Part shown: positions 45,882-54,201 of the stretch, one piece after another
Layout of the letters: every line of letters starts with the position of its first letter
How positions within the stretch are numbered: position 1 is the first letter of the stretch
Source of the DNA: an uncultured Duncaniella sp.
GTDB taxonomy: Bacteria > Bacteroidota > Bacteroidia > Bacteroidales > Muribaculaceae
DNA: 64,000 nt
Direction: 5' to 3'
Assembly: GCA_910576785.1 (NCBI GenBank)
Contig: CAJTJG010000001.1
Coordinates: forward strand, 164,098-228,097
Program-made: the position numbers and the translations under genes
The notes under the pieces: generated by a model
Seen by the model: only the letters and a program-made list of their open reading frames with translations
Told to the model about the DNA's origin: nothing
Databases searched by the model: none

Positions 45882-47072
45882 ATGCGGATAAGGAGATTGA
45901 TACTCGCGGCCTGTTTCATCATGGCGACCGTATGCAGCCCGATGGCTGCCGACACCATCCCCTCGGGATTCAGTCGTCGGCCGCAGTGGCACCTCGGTGC
46001 GGAGATATCTCCGGCCTATGTCCCTGCGACAAATATTTTCCTGAGAGGATATAATGTATTGGATAAACGGATAGACAGAAGTATATCGGGATCAGTGAGA
46101 GCCGGCTTCTGTTTCAATGACTCTACACAGGAGGGTATCCTTTACAAGGGATTGTATCAGGGTGTAGGCATCGGCGCGGTGTCATTTTTCAACCATTCTT
46201 TGTTAGGCACACCGGTTTCGGCATATGTCTATCAGGGTGCTCCGGTGGTGCGTTTCTCACGCAGGCTATGGCTCGGATACGAATGGAAATTCGGCGCCGC
46301 CTTTGGCTGGCACCACGATACGGAGTCGGCGCAGCTCAATGCTGCCGTAAGCACATCGGTCACCGCCATGATGGCCCTCGGGCTGAAACTCCATTATTCC
46401 CTTTCCGACAGATGCGCACTCACTCTCGGCGCCGAGGCTACACACTTCTCCAACGGCAACACATCGTGGCCCAATGCGGGTGTCAATTCCGTTGGAGCCT
46501 CCATCGGCTTCACTTACATGATTGATCCTCAGCCGCAGGGGCATGTGTCATCGCCCGAACTTGAGCATGAGGCCGACAGGGGCCGGTGGATGTATGATAT
46601 CGTTGTGTTTGGAGCATGGCGCAAACGTGTGGTCAACATTGGCGAGCAGTCCGAACCGCAGCTCTGTCCCGGCCGATTTGGTGTGATAGGTGTCCAGTTT
46701 TCCCCCTTGCGCAGTCTCAACCGATGGGTGGCCGTTGGTCCGGCCCTTGATTTGCAGTGGGACGAGAGCGCGGGGCTTGATACATATTGGGTGGATGGCA
46801 GCTATGGCGACAATATAAAATTTCATCGCCCACCCTTCGTCAAGCAGATCAGCGCCGGTATATCGGCTCATGCCGAGCTGACAATGCCGATATTCTCAGT
46901 GAATGCCGGTCTCGGTTATGATATATTGAATCCAAAGGGAAACAAGAGGTTCTATCAGTCGCTGACGTTGAAGACATTTGTCACCCGCAGTCTGTATATC
47001 AACGTAGGTTACCGTCTCGGCAACTTCAAGGATCCGCAGAATCTTATGGTCGGTATAGGTCTGAGGCTATGA
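45882..47072 (+). CDS. PagL-like lipid A deacylase / acyloxyacyl hydrolase family outer-membrane protein
   Basis: A 396-residue exported beta-barrel protein: signal peptide (MRIRRLILAACFIMATVC to MAAD) and a C-terminus of barrel type (MVGIGLRL). The segment ATHFSNGNTSWPNAGVN contains the His-x-Ser-Asn pattern of PagL-type lipid A 3-O-deacylases, whose His and Ser are catalytic. At nearly 400 residues it is about twice PagL's usual length; the C-terminal half (~240-396) reads like a second barrel-like unit. Activity on lipid A is inferred from the motif. Start at ATG 45882, 23 bases behind the promoter box. Confidence 0.72.
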   Translation: MRIRRLILAACFIMATVCSPMAADTIPSGFSRRPQWHLGAEISPAYVPATNIFLRGYNVLDKRIDRSISGSVRAGFCFNDSTQEGILYKGLYQGVGIGAVSFFNHSLLGTPVSAYVYQGAPVVRFSRRLWLGYEWKFGAAFGWHHDTESAQLNAAVSTSVTAMMALGLKLHYSLSDRCALTLGAEATHFSNGNTSWPNAGVNSVGASIGFTYMIDPQPQGHVSSPELEHEADRGRWMYDIVVFGAWRKRVVNIGEQSEPQLCPGRFGVIGVQFSPLRSLNRWVAVGPALDLQWDESAGLDTYWVDGSYGDNIKFHRPPFVKQISAGISAHAELTMPIFSVNAGLGYDILNPKGNKRFYQSLTLKTFVTRSLYINVGYRLGNFKDPQNLMVGIGLRL

Positions 47073-47134
47073 CAATATCGTCCGGACTGTGAAATTTTAT
47101 TCACGGGCCTATTGCATAATCGAACGATTTGCAT

Positions 47135-47142
47135 TAATTTTG
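47135..47142 (+). promoter_or_regulatory. Promoter box with no convincing protein gene behind it
   Basis: TAATTTTG with TTG at 47112-47114, a 20-base spacing that matches the Bacteroidetes -33/-7 arrangement. Confidence 0.5.
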
Positions 47143-47148
47143 CGTTAT

Positions 47149-47345
47149 CAAAATACAGCCACATCAGAGACGATTGGGAAACTCTTCAATTTATTCTGAA
47201 ATACCGAGACAAGCTTCGGTATCCAATGGCGGGCCTCGATCCCGTAAGGGATGTTGTCACAACCGGAGGATTACAGCGGATGCCAAGCACTCAAATCCTG
47301 TCACTCGGAGTTTCATCATCTTGCTCTGATGTGGTCTTTTTGTGT
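47149..47345 (+). ncRNA. Candidate small RNA of unknown class
   Basis: Between the promoter box at 47135 and the long hairpin at 47360 lies ~200 bases with local folds: a 7-bp stem ATACCGA/TCGGTAT (47201-47222) and ATCCC-GTAA-GGGAT just after it. No reading frame with good coding character was seen; the longest starts before the promoter. The whole 47073-47491 gap is otherwise gene-free. An RNA gene or the remains of a mobile element would both fit. Confidence 0.3.
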
Positions 47346-47359
47346 CCTTACGAAAAATA

Positions 47360-47468
47360 GGAAACAGAAGAAACATAAGAGAGACAGAAGAAACACAGGA
47401 ATTGAATAGATTCAAATTATTTAAATTCCCTATGTTTCTTCTGTCTCTCTTATGTTTCTTCTGTTTCC
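47360..47468. terminator. Bidirectional terminator with 36-bp perfect inverted repeat
   Basis: Arms 47360-47395 and 47433-47468 are exact reverse complements, made of purine-rich GAAACAGAAGAAACA-type repeats on one strand. It lies between the plus-strand transcript and the convergent galK gene, the same setting as the hairpin at 35912. Confidence 0.78.
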
Positions 47469-47491
47469 CTGTTGAGTGGGGACGGGTTGGA

Positions 47492-48634
47492 TTATTCCTC
47501 TATTCGGCGGGCGCCGTCGGAGATGATCACATCGTAGATCTTGGGCTCATGGCCATATTTGGCATTGAACTTCTCCTTGGCGGTGGCTATGAAGGCATCG
47601 TGCTTGTCATCGGCCACGAGGTTGATGGTGCATCCGCCGAAGCCTCCGCCCATGATGCGCGAACCGGTCACGCCACACTCCTTGGCGATGTCGTTGAGAT
47701 AGTCCAGCTCCTCGCATGACACCTCATAGTCCTTTGACAGACCGGCGTGGGTCTCATACATCAGACGGCCCACGGTGTCGATATCGCCGCGGTTGAGGGC
47801 GTCGCACACATCAAGCACGCGCTCCTTCTCCTCGATGACGAACTTGGCACGCATGTAGTCCTCGGCTGAGATGTCCGACTTCACGGAGTTGAGCATTTCC
47901 ATGTCGGCGTCACGCAGGGTCTCGATACCGAGACGTTTTGCCACGCGCTCGCACGACTGGCGGCGCTTGTTGTAGGGCGAGTCAACGAGCTCGTGCTTCA
48001 CCACGGAGTCGACAAGCACAAGCTTGTAGCCGTCTATCTTGAACGGGAAATACTCGTACTCGAGCGAACGGCAGTCCAGACGGATGAGGCAGTCCTTTTT
48101 GCCGAACACGGATGCGAACTGGTCCATGATGCCGCAGTTCACACCGCAGTAATTGTGCTCGGTGGACTGGCCGATCTTGGCAAGCTCGAATTTCTCGATG
48201 CTGTTGCCGTTGAAGAGGTCATTGAGCGCGAATGCGAAGCATGACTCCAGCGCTGCCGATGACGACAGACCGGCGCCCAGGGGCACATTGCCGGCGAATA
48301 CGGCATCGAAGCCCTTCACCTCGCCGCCGCGCTTGATGGTCTCGCGGCATACGCCGAACACATAGCGCGCCCACTGTTCGGCGGGTGCATCCTCCTCGTT
48401 GAGGCCGAAGCTTGCGCTCTGGTCCATGTCGAGCGAGAAGAGGTTCACTTTGTCAGTGCCGTTGGGGCGGATGTCGGCCATGATGACCTTGTCGATGGCG
48501 CCCGGAAATACGAAGCCGCCGTTATAGTCGGTGTGCTCGCCGATGAGGTTGATACGGCCGGCCGAGGCATAGAGTGTGCCCTCGCCGCCAAACTTGTCGG
48601 CAAACGCCTTTACAATCTTGTTCTTGAGTTCCAT
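47492..48634 (-). CDS. galK: Galactokinase
   Basis: A 380-residue GHMP kinase converting galactose to galactose-1-phosphate. The galactokinase signature GRINLIGEHTDYNGGFVFP is at residues ~24-42, the ATP loop GNVPLGAGLSSSAALES at ~115-131, and the third motif MGGGFGGCTINLV near 335. Last gene of the galM-nucleotidyltransferase-galK operon; 27 bases separate it from the gene before. Confidence 0.94.
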   Translation of the reverse strand: MELKNKIVKAFADKFGGEGTLYASAGRINLIGEHTDYNGGFVFPGAIDKVIMADIRPNGTDKVNLFSLDMDQSASFGLNEEDAPAEQWARYVFGVCRETIKRGGEVKGFDAVFAGNVPLGAGLSSSAALESCFAFALNDLFNGNSIEKFELAKIGQSTEHNYCGVNCGIMDQFASVFGKKDCLIRLDCRSLEYEYFPFKIDGYKLVLVDSVVKHELVDSPYNKRRQSCERVAKRLGIETLRDADMEMLNSVKSDISAEDYMRAKFVIEEKERVLDVCDALNRGDIDTVGRLMYETHAGLSKDYEVSCEELDYLNDIAKECGVTGSRIMGGGFGGCTINLVADDKHDAFIATAKEKFNAKYGHEPKIYDVIISDGARRIEE

Positions 48635-48661
48635 GGTTGGTTTAAAGTGGAAATATGGGGT

Positions 48662-49567
48662 TTAAAACATTTTTTCGGGATAGGTGCCGTTGGCGTGGAG
48701 CTCGGCGAATTTCTCCACCACTCCGGGACGGTCGGCGGAGTATGTCACGCCAAACCATTTCGAGTCCGTGTCAAGCACCTTCACAGTAGCCTCGCCATTG
48801 TGGATGAGGGTGTCGATGCAGAGAGGGATGAAGAACTCGGCTTTGGGGGTGTTGAGGTCCTTGTCAAGGAATTTCTTGAATTCACGCTCGCTGTAGTCGA
48901 AATAGTCGGGAGTGAAGCCCCACAGGTTCATTGACACGGGGGTGGTGGGCTCGAGCTTCTGCTCCTTGCCCTCCTCATCGGTGAACACTATGGAGCCGTC
49001 GGGTGCGTAGGCTATGGATGTGCGCTCCACCACTCCGGTCAGACATCCGTCCTCCCCCTTGGAGCATACGCCGCGTGACACTGATCCGTTCTCGGTCATG
49101 GTGTTGCCCACACGGAAGCCCACCATGGAGTAGTCGCCCTTGCGCTCGCGCGGACGCATGAGATCCTCAGCTATCACGCGGAAGGCGTCACGGCCATAGA
49201 AGTCGTCGGCATTGATCACGGCAAACGGCTCGTTGATAGCTTCCTTGCCCATGAGCACGGCGTGGTTGGTGCCCCAGGGTTTGGTGCGGTCAGCAGGACA
49301 GGTATATCCCTCGGGGAGTTTGTCGGTGGACTGGAACACTACCTCCACAGGTATATGTCCCTCATATTTCGAGAGGATCTTCTCGCGGAAAGCTTCCTCG
49401 AAATCCTTGCGTATCACAAACACGACTTTGCCGAATCCGGCCTGGATGGCATCATAGATGGAATAGTCCATGATGGTCTGACCCTGAGGGCCAAGGGGGT
49501 CGAGCTGTTTGAGACCTCCGTAACGGCTGCCCATTCCGGCGGCAAGTACGAACAGTGTAGGTTTCAT
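48662..49567 (-). CDS. Sugar-phosphate nucleotidyltransferase in the galactose operon
   Basis: A 301-residue enzyme with the nucleotidyltransferase loop VLAAGMGSRYGGLKQLDPLG at the N-terminus, the GTNHAVLMGKEAI segment and the metal-binding INADDFYG (~120). The family joins an NTP to a sugar-1-phosphate. It sits between galM and galK where galT is missing, so it may supply UDP-galactose or UDP-glucose for the pathway; that is inference. dTDP-glucose synthesis is less likely, as no rml genes are nearby. Confidence 0.83.
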   Translation of the reverse strand: MKPTLFVLAAGMGSRYGGLKQLDPLGPQGQTIMDYSIYDAIQAGFGKVVFVIRKDFEEAFREKILSKYEGHIPVEVVFQSTDKLPEGYTCPADRTKPWGTNHAVLMGKEAINEPFAVINADDFYGRDAFRVIAEDLMRPRERKGDYSMVGFRVGNTMTENGSVSRGVCSKGEDGCLTGVVERTSIAYAPDGSIVFTDEEGKEQKLEPTTPVSMNLWGFTPDYFDYSEREFKKFLDKDLNTPKAEFFIPLCIDTLIHNGEATVKVLDTDSKWFGVTYSADRPGVVEKFAELHANGTYPEKMF

Positions 49568-49582
49568 ATTGAAATTCTATCT

Positions 49583-50623
49583 TTATTTGAATGAAAATTT
49601 TATAGTCTCGTCATATTCCTCGCCGGGACGGAGCACCGGTGTCGGGAACTCCGGCTTGTTGGGGGCATCGGGGAAGTTCTGGCATTCGATGGCCACGCCG
49701 TCATAGTCGTTGTAATCGCCTCCCGATATGGAGCGCGGACACCCTTTGAGCCAGTTGCCTGTGTAGATCTGCATGCCGGGCTGCGTGGTGGCCACAGTGA
49801 GCGTGCGTCCGCTCTTTGCGGCCTTGAGCACGGCCACCTCGCGCATCTCACCCTTCCTGTAGTCGTCCACCACCCAGCAGTGGTCGTATCCCTTGCCTAT
49901 CTTCAGCGGCTCGAAGTCGGCCTCGATATCCTTCCCTATCTCCTTGAAGTCGCGGAAGTCCATGGGGGTGCCTGCCACGGGAGCTATCTCTCCGGTGGGA
50001 ATCTGGGTGGGGTCGGTGGGCAGATAGCATGCGGCGTTGAGGCGCAGCTTGTGGCCGAGCACGGATCCTGATCCCTCCCCGTCGAGGTTGAAATATACGT
50101 GGTTGGTGAGATTGATCACTGTCGGGGCATCGGTGGTGGCGTGCAGACGCAGTGTCAGGGTGTCGTCATTGTCCCAGGTGTACTCTGCGGTGACTATGAG
50201 ATTGCCGGGATAACCTTCCTCGCCATCCTCGGCGGCATACACCATCACCACCTTGTTGTCGCCCACGGTGCGGGCGTCCCATATCTGGTTTTGGAATCCC
50301 TCCGGGCCGCCGTGCAGGGCATTGGGCCCGTTGTTGATGGCTAGTGTGTACTCTTTGCCATCCAGGGTGAAATGTCCGCGTGCTATGCGGTTGGCAAACC
50401 GTCCTGGTATCTTGCCGGCGCACGGGCCGTCGGCTATCCATGATGCGGCGTCGTCATATCCGAGCACGACATTGGCCAGGGCGCCGTTGGCGTCCGGAAC
50501 ATTGATGGCCACGATGCCGGCTCCGAGTGTGGATAGTGTCACTGACGAGCCTTTGTCGTTGGTCAGTGTGTAGTGTGTGATCTCTCCTTTGGGGGAGGGA
50601 TAAGTTTTTCCGGTTATTGTCAT
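49583..50623 (-). CDS. galM: Aldose 1-epimerase (galactose mutarotase)
   Basis: A 346-residue galactose mutarotase with GKIPGRFANRIARG (~75-88), GPNALHGGPEGFQNQIW (~105-120), the catalytic-His segment LTNHVYFNLDGEG (~175) and the late acid CQNFPDAPNKPEFP. No signal peptide, so cytosolic. Start ATG 50623 is used; an upstream TTG would lie in the promoter. First gene of the galactose operon. Confidence 0.92.
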   Translation of the reverse strand: MTITGKTYPSPKGEITHYTLTNDKGSSVTLSTLGAGIVAINVPDANGALANVVLGYDDAASWIADGPCAGKIPGRFANRIARGHFTLDGKEYTLAINNGPNALHGGPEGFQNQIWDARTVGDNKVVMVYAAEDGEEGYPGNLIVTAEYTWDNDDTLTLRLHATTDAPTVINLTNHVYFNLDGEGSGSVLGHKLRLNAACYLPTDPTQIPTGEIAPVAGTPMDFRDFKEIGKDIEADFEPLKIGKGYDHCWVVDDYRKGEMREVAVLKAAKSGRTLTVATTQPGMQIYTGNWLKGCPRSISGGDYNDYDGVAIECQNFPDAPNKPEFPTPVLRPGEEYDETIKFSFK

Positions 50624-50647
50624 ATCAAGAGTTGATGATTTGTTTTG

Positions 50648-50655
50648 CAAATGTA
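50648..50655 (-). promoter_or_regulatory. -7 promoter box of the galactose operon
   Basis: Minus-strand TACATTTG, 24 bases ahead of the galM ATG. Confidence 0.6.
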
Positions 50656-50741
50656 GTTAATTTTGCCAACAATCAAAAACTCTTATGGCTCAACTTTTAC
50701 CGTCGAATGTTCATTTTGGTCACTGATGGTACACGGATCGT

Positions 50742-50915
50742 TCACCTGCGGCTCTTTTTCTTCTTTCCGAACAGGGCCGACATCACCATCGACCCCACTT
50801 TGCGCTCCAGTCCGCCGCGTGTGGTGGGTATGCCCGTGGCGCGTGCTATTTTCTGTTTGGCGGCACTGATGCCGACGGCTCTCTTCAGCGAGAATGACAA
50901 TCCCGGTATCTTCAT
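50742..50915 (-). CDS. Small basic protein of unknown function (last gene of the ion-channel operon)
   Basis: A 57-residue, very basic protein: KIPGLSFSLKRAVGISAAKQ at the start, TGIPTTRGGLERK in the middle and a GKKKKSRR tail. The arrangement reminds me of short conserved Bacteroidales proteins of unknown role. A longer frame from 51035 exists, but its first 40 codons overlap the 44-residue gene and look non-coding. It ends the operon that starts at 58.6 kb. Confidence 0.65.
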   Translation of the reverse strand: MKIPGLSFSLKRAVGISAAKQKIARATGIPTTRGGLERKVGSMVMSALFGKKKKSRR

Positions 50916-50944
50916 GATTCTTACGTTTGGAGATAGATGTATGG

Positions 50945-51079
50945 TTAAAGCGCCCCGCACATGTAGAGCGCGAAGCATATCAGTAGCACTATGGTGGTGA
51001 GCAGTGTTCCGCAGCCACCTTTCTGAAGCAGCCATTGCAGGGTGAAAACCCAGAATATGGTCTTGAGCAGATCTTTCAT
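50945..51079 (-). CDS. 44-residue single-helix membrane protein overlapping the ion-channel gene
   Basis: Read directly from the sequence: ATG at 51079 overlaps the channel stop (ATGA), TAA ends at 50945. The peptide begins MKDLLKTIFWVFTLQWLLQ, has GGCG as a break and continues TLLTTIVLLICFALYMCG, so one or two short membrane helices. Translational coupling to the channel suggests an accessory subunit. Confidence 0.65.
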   Translation of the reverse strand: MKDLLKTIFWVFTLQWLLQKGGCGTLLTTIVLLICFALYMCGAL

Positions 51080-52788
51080 GATGTATAGTCTGTGAATCCG
51101 AATGATTTTTTACTGAGGTCGGGATGTGGGGCGGGCATATCGGTTCCGAGTATGTCGCGGCATATGGCTTCGGCTATCGTGTGGGCTATCTGGAGCCTGC
51201 GGCCATCCCACAGCATGGCCTTCCAGGCTATGCGGAGCATGATGTTGTTGCTGTCGGGACACAGCGCTATGCGGCGTGGCCACAGCTTGGCTCCCGAAGT
51301 GTTGTGATAGCGGTCATGGTCGCTCGTGTAGCCATACTCATCCTTCAGCGTTGCCGACAGGTCATTGTAGAATCTGTTGAATGTCGCCGTGTCGCGAATC
51401 AGCGATTTCTCTCCGCCTACAGTCTCGTCACCCTTGGCATTGCCGGTGGAGAAGTGGAACGAGGTGTCATATTCCGGCTCATTGGCCCCGCTGGCCACGA
51501 GTATGGTCAGGCCCCATGCTCCCTCGCGGTCCATCAGTCTTGACAGATCGGCGTTATACTCCTTCTGTTCCTCCGTCGGGTTGTCGGGCACCGTGTAGAA
51601 CGATCTGTAGGGTATCGTGTCGCCGAGTTCGCGGCTTATGTAGTTGAATCCACCGAACTTGGCCAGATAATATGAGAATATCCCCACCGTGGCATCTATT
51701 ATGCTCGAAGGTGACACTATGGTGATCCTCGAGTTGCGGTCTATCATCTGGCCGTATGTGCGGTTGAGCGTGAAGTGCTCTATGGCCAGACGGTCATGCG
51801 GCATCCTGTCGGTGGGTATCGTGGAGCCGAGGTTTATCAGGCGGAACCCCGGGGTGTTCTCCACGGCCTCGATCATCTCATCGCATGTCATGTGCAGGCG
51901 TGACTGTATGTCGGCGAGGGTCCTGAAGAAAGGCACGGCCTGATAGCCCGTCGGGCGGTCAAGCTTGCGCTCGAATGCCTTGACGAGCTTGGCGCTGTTC
52001 TCCACGAGTTTCTCCTTCTGGTTCTCTTTCTCGATGGCCTCGGTGAATCCCGATCCGAGTATGCCTGCCGGCACTGCCACAATGGCTATGCCGAGTAGCC
52101 CCACCGCGCATGCCACCATACGCCCCATCACAGTGACCGGCGGGGTTTCGGCAAATCCACCGGGGTCGCCTATGTACTGGGCAAACGCCCACAGCACCGA
52201 TGCGAAACCGTTGTCATACACCTCGGGCTGCACATCATGCTCGCTGTAGAACAATATGAGGCTGAGTATGAATGTGACTATGAGCAGAAACTGCATGGAT
52301 ATGAACAGTTCCCGCCGTTTCTCATGTATGGCGTCGGTGAGCAGGCGCCATGACTTCATGTAGCGCGACACACGGAAGAGCCTCACCGTGCGGCTCATCC
52401 TGAGTACCTTCATCCATCCTATAGGGAATGGGAAGAGCCACTGCAGATAGAACGGATAGGTGGACACCACATCGATGAAGCCGTGAAACGAGAAGCAGTA
52501 GCGCAGCCGGCCCTTCCATCCCTTGTAGGCCGGATTGACCATCGGGGCCACCCATATGCGTAATGACACCTCGATGGTGAAAAACACAAGCGTGGTTATG
52601 TCAATCCACATCAGCACCCGCCGCAGGGTGGGGTGGATGTCAAACGTGGACAGGAATATCTCGAGCGTGCTCAGCAGGATCATCCCTATGATGAGATAAT
52701 CCACCACATTGTGCCATTGGCGCGTGTGCAGGTCGTCGTCAAATACCGCTGCAAGATTCTGTTTCAGTTTTTCGGTGCACTGTCCCAT
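51076..52788 (-). CDS. Voltage-sensor ion channel with non-canonical pore and ~300-residue C-terminal domain
   Basis: A 570-residue protein with six membrane segments in the first ~265 residues. S4 is WMKVLRMSRTVRLFRVSRY, with Arg/Lys every third position. S6 is GLLGIAIVAVPAGILGSGF, very like bacterial potassium channels. The pore loop, however, reads ALWAFAQYIGDPGGFAETPP, without the TVGYGD selectivity filter, so ion choice is uncertain. The C-terminal ~300 residues are soluble and not recognised; they include RITIVSPSSIIDATVGIFSY and DREGAWGLTILVASGA, which look like a folded enzyme or sensor domain. Located in the inner membrane. Coupled downstream to the 44-residue membrane protein. Confidence 0.82.
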   Translation of the reverse strand: MGQCTEKLKQNLAAVFDDDLHTRQWHNVVDYLIIGMILLSTLEIFLSTFDIHPTLRRVLMWIDITTLVFFTIEVSLRIWVAPMVNPAYKGWKGRLRYCFSFHGFIDVVSTYPFYLQWLFPFPIGWMKVLRMSRTVRLFRVSRYMKSWRLLTDAIHEKRRELFISMQFLLIVTFILSLILFYSEHDVQPEVYDNGFASVLWAFAQYIGDPGGFAETPPVTVMGRMVACAVGLLGIAIVAVPAGILGSGFTEAIEKENQKEKLVENSAKLVKAFERKLDRPTGYQAVPFFRTLADIQSRLHMTCDEMIEAVENTPGFRLINLGSTIPTDRMPHDRLAIEHFTLNRTYGQMIDRNSRITIVSPSSIIDATVGIFSYYLAKFGGFNYISRELGDTIPYRSFYTVPDNPTEEQKEYNADLSRLMDREGAWGLTILVASGANEPEYDTSFHFSTGNAKGDETVGGEKSLIRDTATFNRFYNDLSATLKDEYGYTSDHDRYHNTSGAKLWPRRIALCPDSNNIMLRIAWKAMLWDGRRLQIAHTIAEAICRDILGTDMPAPHPDLSKKSFGFTDYTS

Positions 52789-52805
52789 GTGTATCAGGCA
52801 GGAAA

Positions 52806-53090
52806 TTACTTCTCGTATTTCATGCGTTCGCGATAGGAAGCTATGTCGCGTTGCAGCTGCGCTATGCGCGACTGTAGTCCGCGTATACGGCTCTCATGGT
52901 TGGCTATGACCGATGCTTTCTGCGAACGGTAGTTTGCCTTGGCCGACGCCGTAGTCGCGTTTTTCACATAGGCCGAGTAGCGGGCCGAACTCTCCGATTT
53001 GCGCGACCGTTCGGTGGCTATGTCCGTGCGCAGTGATGCTATCTGTGCTTTCTTTGCCTCGATTGAAGCGCGTAGTGATGCCTTGCTCAT
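52806..53090 (-). CDS. Small coiled-coil protein
   Basis: A 94-residue protein, almost entirely helical: heptad-like SLRASIEAKKAQIASLRTD in the first half, a Ser/Ala/Lys-rich hinge, and RIRGLQSRIAQLQRDIASY at the end. ATG 53090 is used since upstream codons up to 53165 lack coding character. Family unknown. It lies 17 bases before the channel gene and may be a partner of it. Confidence 0.65.
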   Translation of the reverse strand: MSKASLRASIEAKKAQIASLRTDIATERSRKSESSARYSAYVKNATTASAKANYRSQKASVIANHESRIRGLQSRIAQLQRDIASYRERMKYEK

Positions 53091-53185
53091 GGTTATATGG
53101 TAATGATCGGTTGGTTTTACATAAGGAGGCTGCATCCCCACAATTCGCGATACAGCCTCCTTCATGGAAAAAGTCAGGTCATAGG

Positions 53186-53503
53186 TTATTCTTTGCCGGC
53201 GGCAGCGAGAGTGATGTCATTGTCGCTCAGCTTGGTGTTGGCGCTGTTGGCCACCTGCACACCGATGCCGAACATCTCACCGAGCTTTTTCTCGAAGTTG
53301 CCCACGCGGAGGTTGCTGCCGAATGTAGCCTCACCACCCTTGGCGCCGCTCTTGGCCATGAGTGAGGCGAGAGTTGCATCATCATCGGCGGGCGCCTTGC
53401 ATGCCGGAGTTGTGTACACGCGGAGTGTTGCGCCGAAAGCTTTTTTGAAATCGGCCTTGAGGGTCTTCACCTTCTTGCGGCCATCGATACGTAGATCTGC
53501 CAT
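53186..53503 (-). CDS. Small conserved-type protein of unknown function (MADLRIDGR start)
   Basis: A 105-residue soluble protein: RKKVKTLKADFKKAFGATLR leads to a strand LRVY, then ADDDATLASLMAKSGAKGGE, VGNFEKKLGEMFGIGVQVA and LSDNDITLAAAG. The pattern is a small alpha/beta domain, with no catalytic residues evident. I recall no assigned function. It is one of several small proteins here with a basic start and a KxLxxxF core. Confidence 0.7.
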   Translation of the reverse strand: MADLRIDGRKKVKTLKADFKKAFGATLRVYTTPACKAPADDDATLASLMAKSGAKGGEATFGSNLRVGNFEKKLGEMFGIGVQVANSANTKLSDNDITLAAAGKE

Positions 53504-53615
53504 TGGTTTGTTCTTTTAGGGTTGATATTGTTGATACTTATGTGGTTATTTATTCGGCCTGTTTTTTGATGTTGCCAAGAAATCCCATGTATAATCGATT
53601 TGCAGTGGTCAACGA

Positions 53616-54200
53616 CTATCTGTATCTTCCCTCCGGAGTGGGATCGTTGACAATCACCGTCTTCCCGGTCAGACCGCCGAGCATGGAGGTGAGATTCTGC
53701 CTTGCCTCCGCGCGGGCACGCTTCACATACCCCTTGGCGTAGACCTTCTTGCGGAAGTTGTCGCGCACCTTTGATTTGATTGTGTTCTCCTCTTCGGTGG
53801 TAAAGTGGTTGGATCCGAAGAAATTCTCGTTCCACGTGTCTATCACCTTGTAGGCCCCTGGCTCGGTTGATTCGTATATCTCCACTATCTCCGGCGGGAG
53901 GGTGACTATGAGTGTGTCGCCCCGCTCCTCGCTTTTCAGCTGTTCGAGGTCGAACGTCACGGTGCCGTTGAGCGCAGCCCGGGCGAATATATGGCGGGGG
54001 CCGATGTGTCCTTTTATGGGCACATCCTCATATATGTCCATCGAGCAGAGCCGCACCATGGGTTTGAGATCGGATATCTTGGCCTCGTGCATGGTGACAC
54101 GGTTGGCCTCGGGTGAGAAATACCACCATGCCGCTGCAGCTCCTGCCAGAACCACCACGGCCAGAATGGTCAGCCATCTGAGTGTGCTTACTACTTTCAT
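53616..54200 (-). CDS. DUF4230-family membrane-anchored protein
   Basis: A 194-residue protein with one N-terminal membrane helix (LTILAVVVLAGAAAAWWYF) and a DUF4230-type domain facing the periplasm. LVRL-like MVRLCSMDIYEDVPIKG, GTVTFDLEQLK, LIVTLPPEIVEIYES and the basic helix KSKVRDNFRKKVYAKGYVKR recur in its neighbour. Function unknown. Starts one base after the stop of the lipoprotein paralogue. Confidence 0.75.
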   Translation of the reverse strand: MKVVSTLRWLTILAVVVLAGAAAAWWYFSPEANRVTMHEAKISDLKPMVRLCSMDIYEDVPIKGHIGPRHIFARAALNGTVTFDLEQLKSEERGDTLIVTLPPEIVEIYESTEPGAYKVIDTWNENFFGSNHFTTEEENTIKSKVRDNFRKKVYAKGYVKRARAEARQNLTSMLGGLTGKTVIVNDPTPEGRYR

Positions 54201-54201
54201 G

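Noticed and set aside
47112..47360. Plus-strand frame of 82 codons before the galK terminator
   Set aside because: Its TTG start is part of the -33 region and precedes the likely transcript start.
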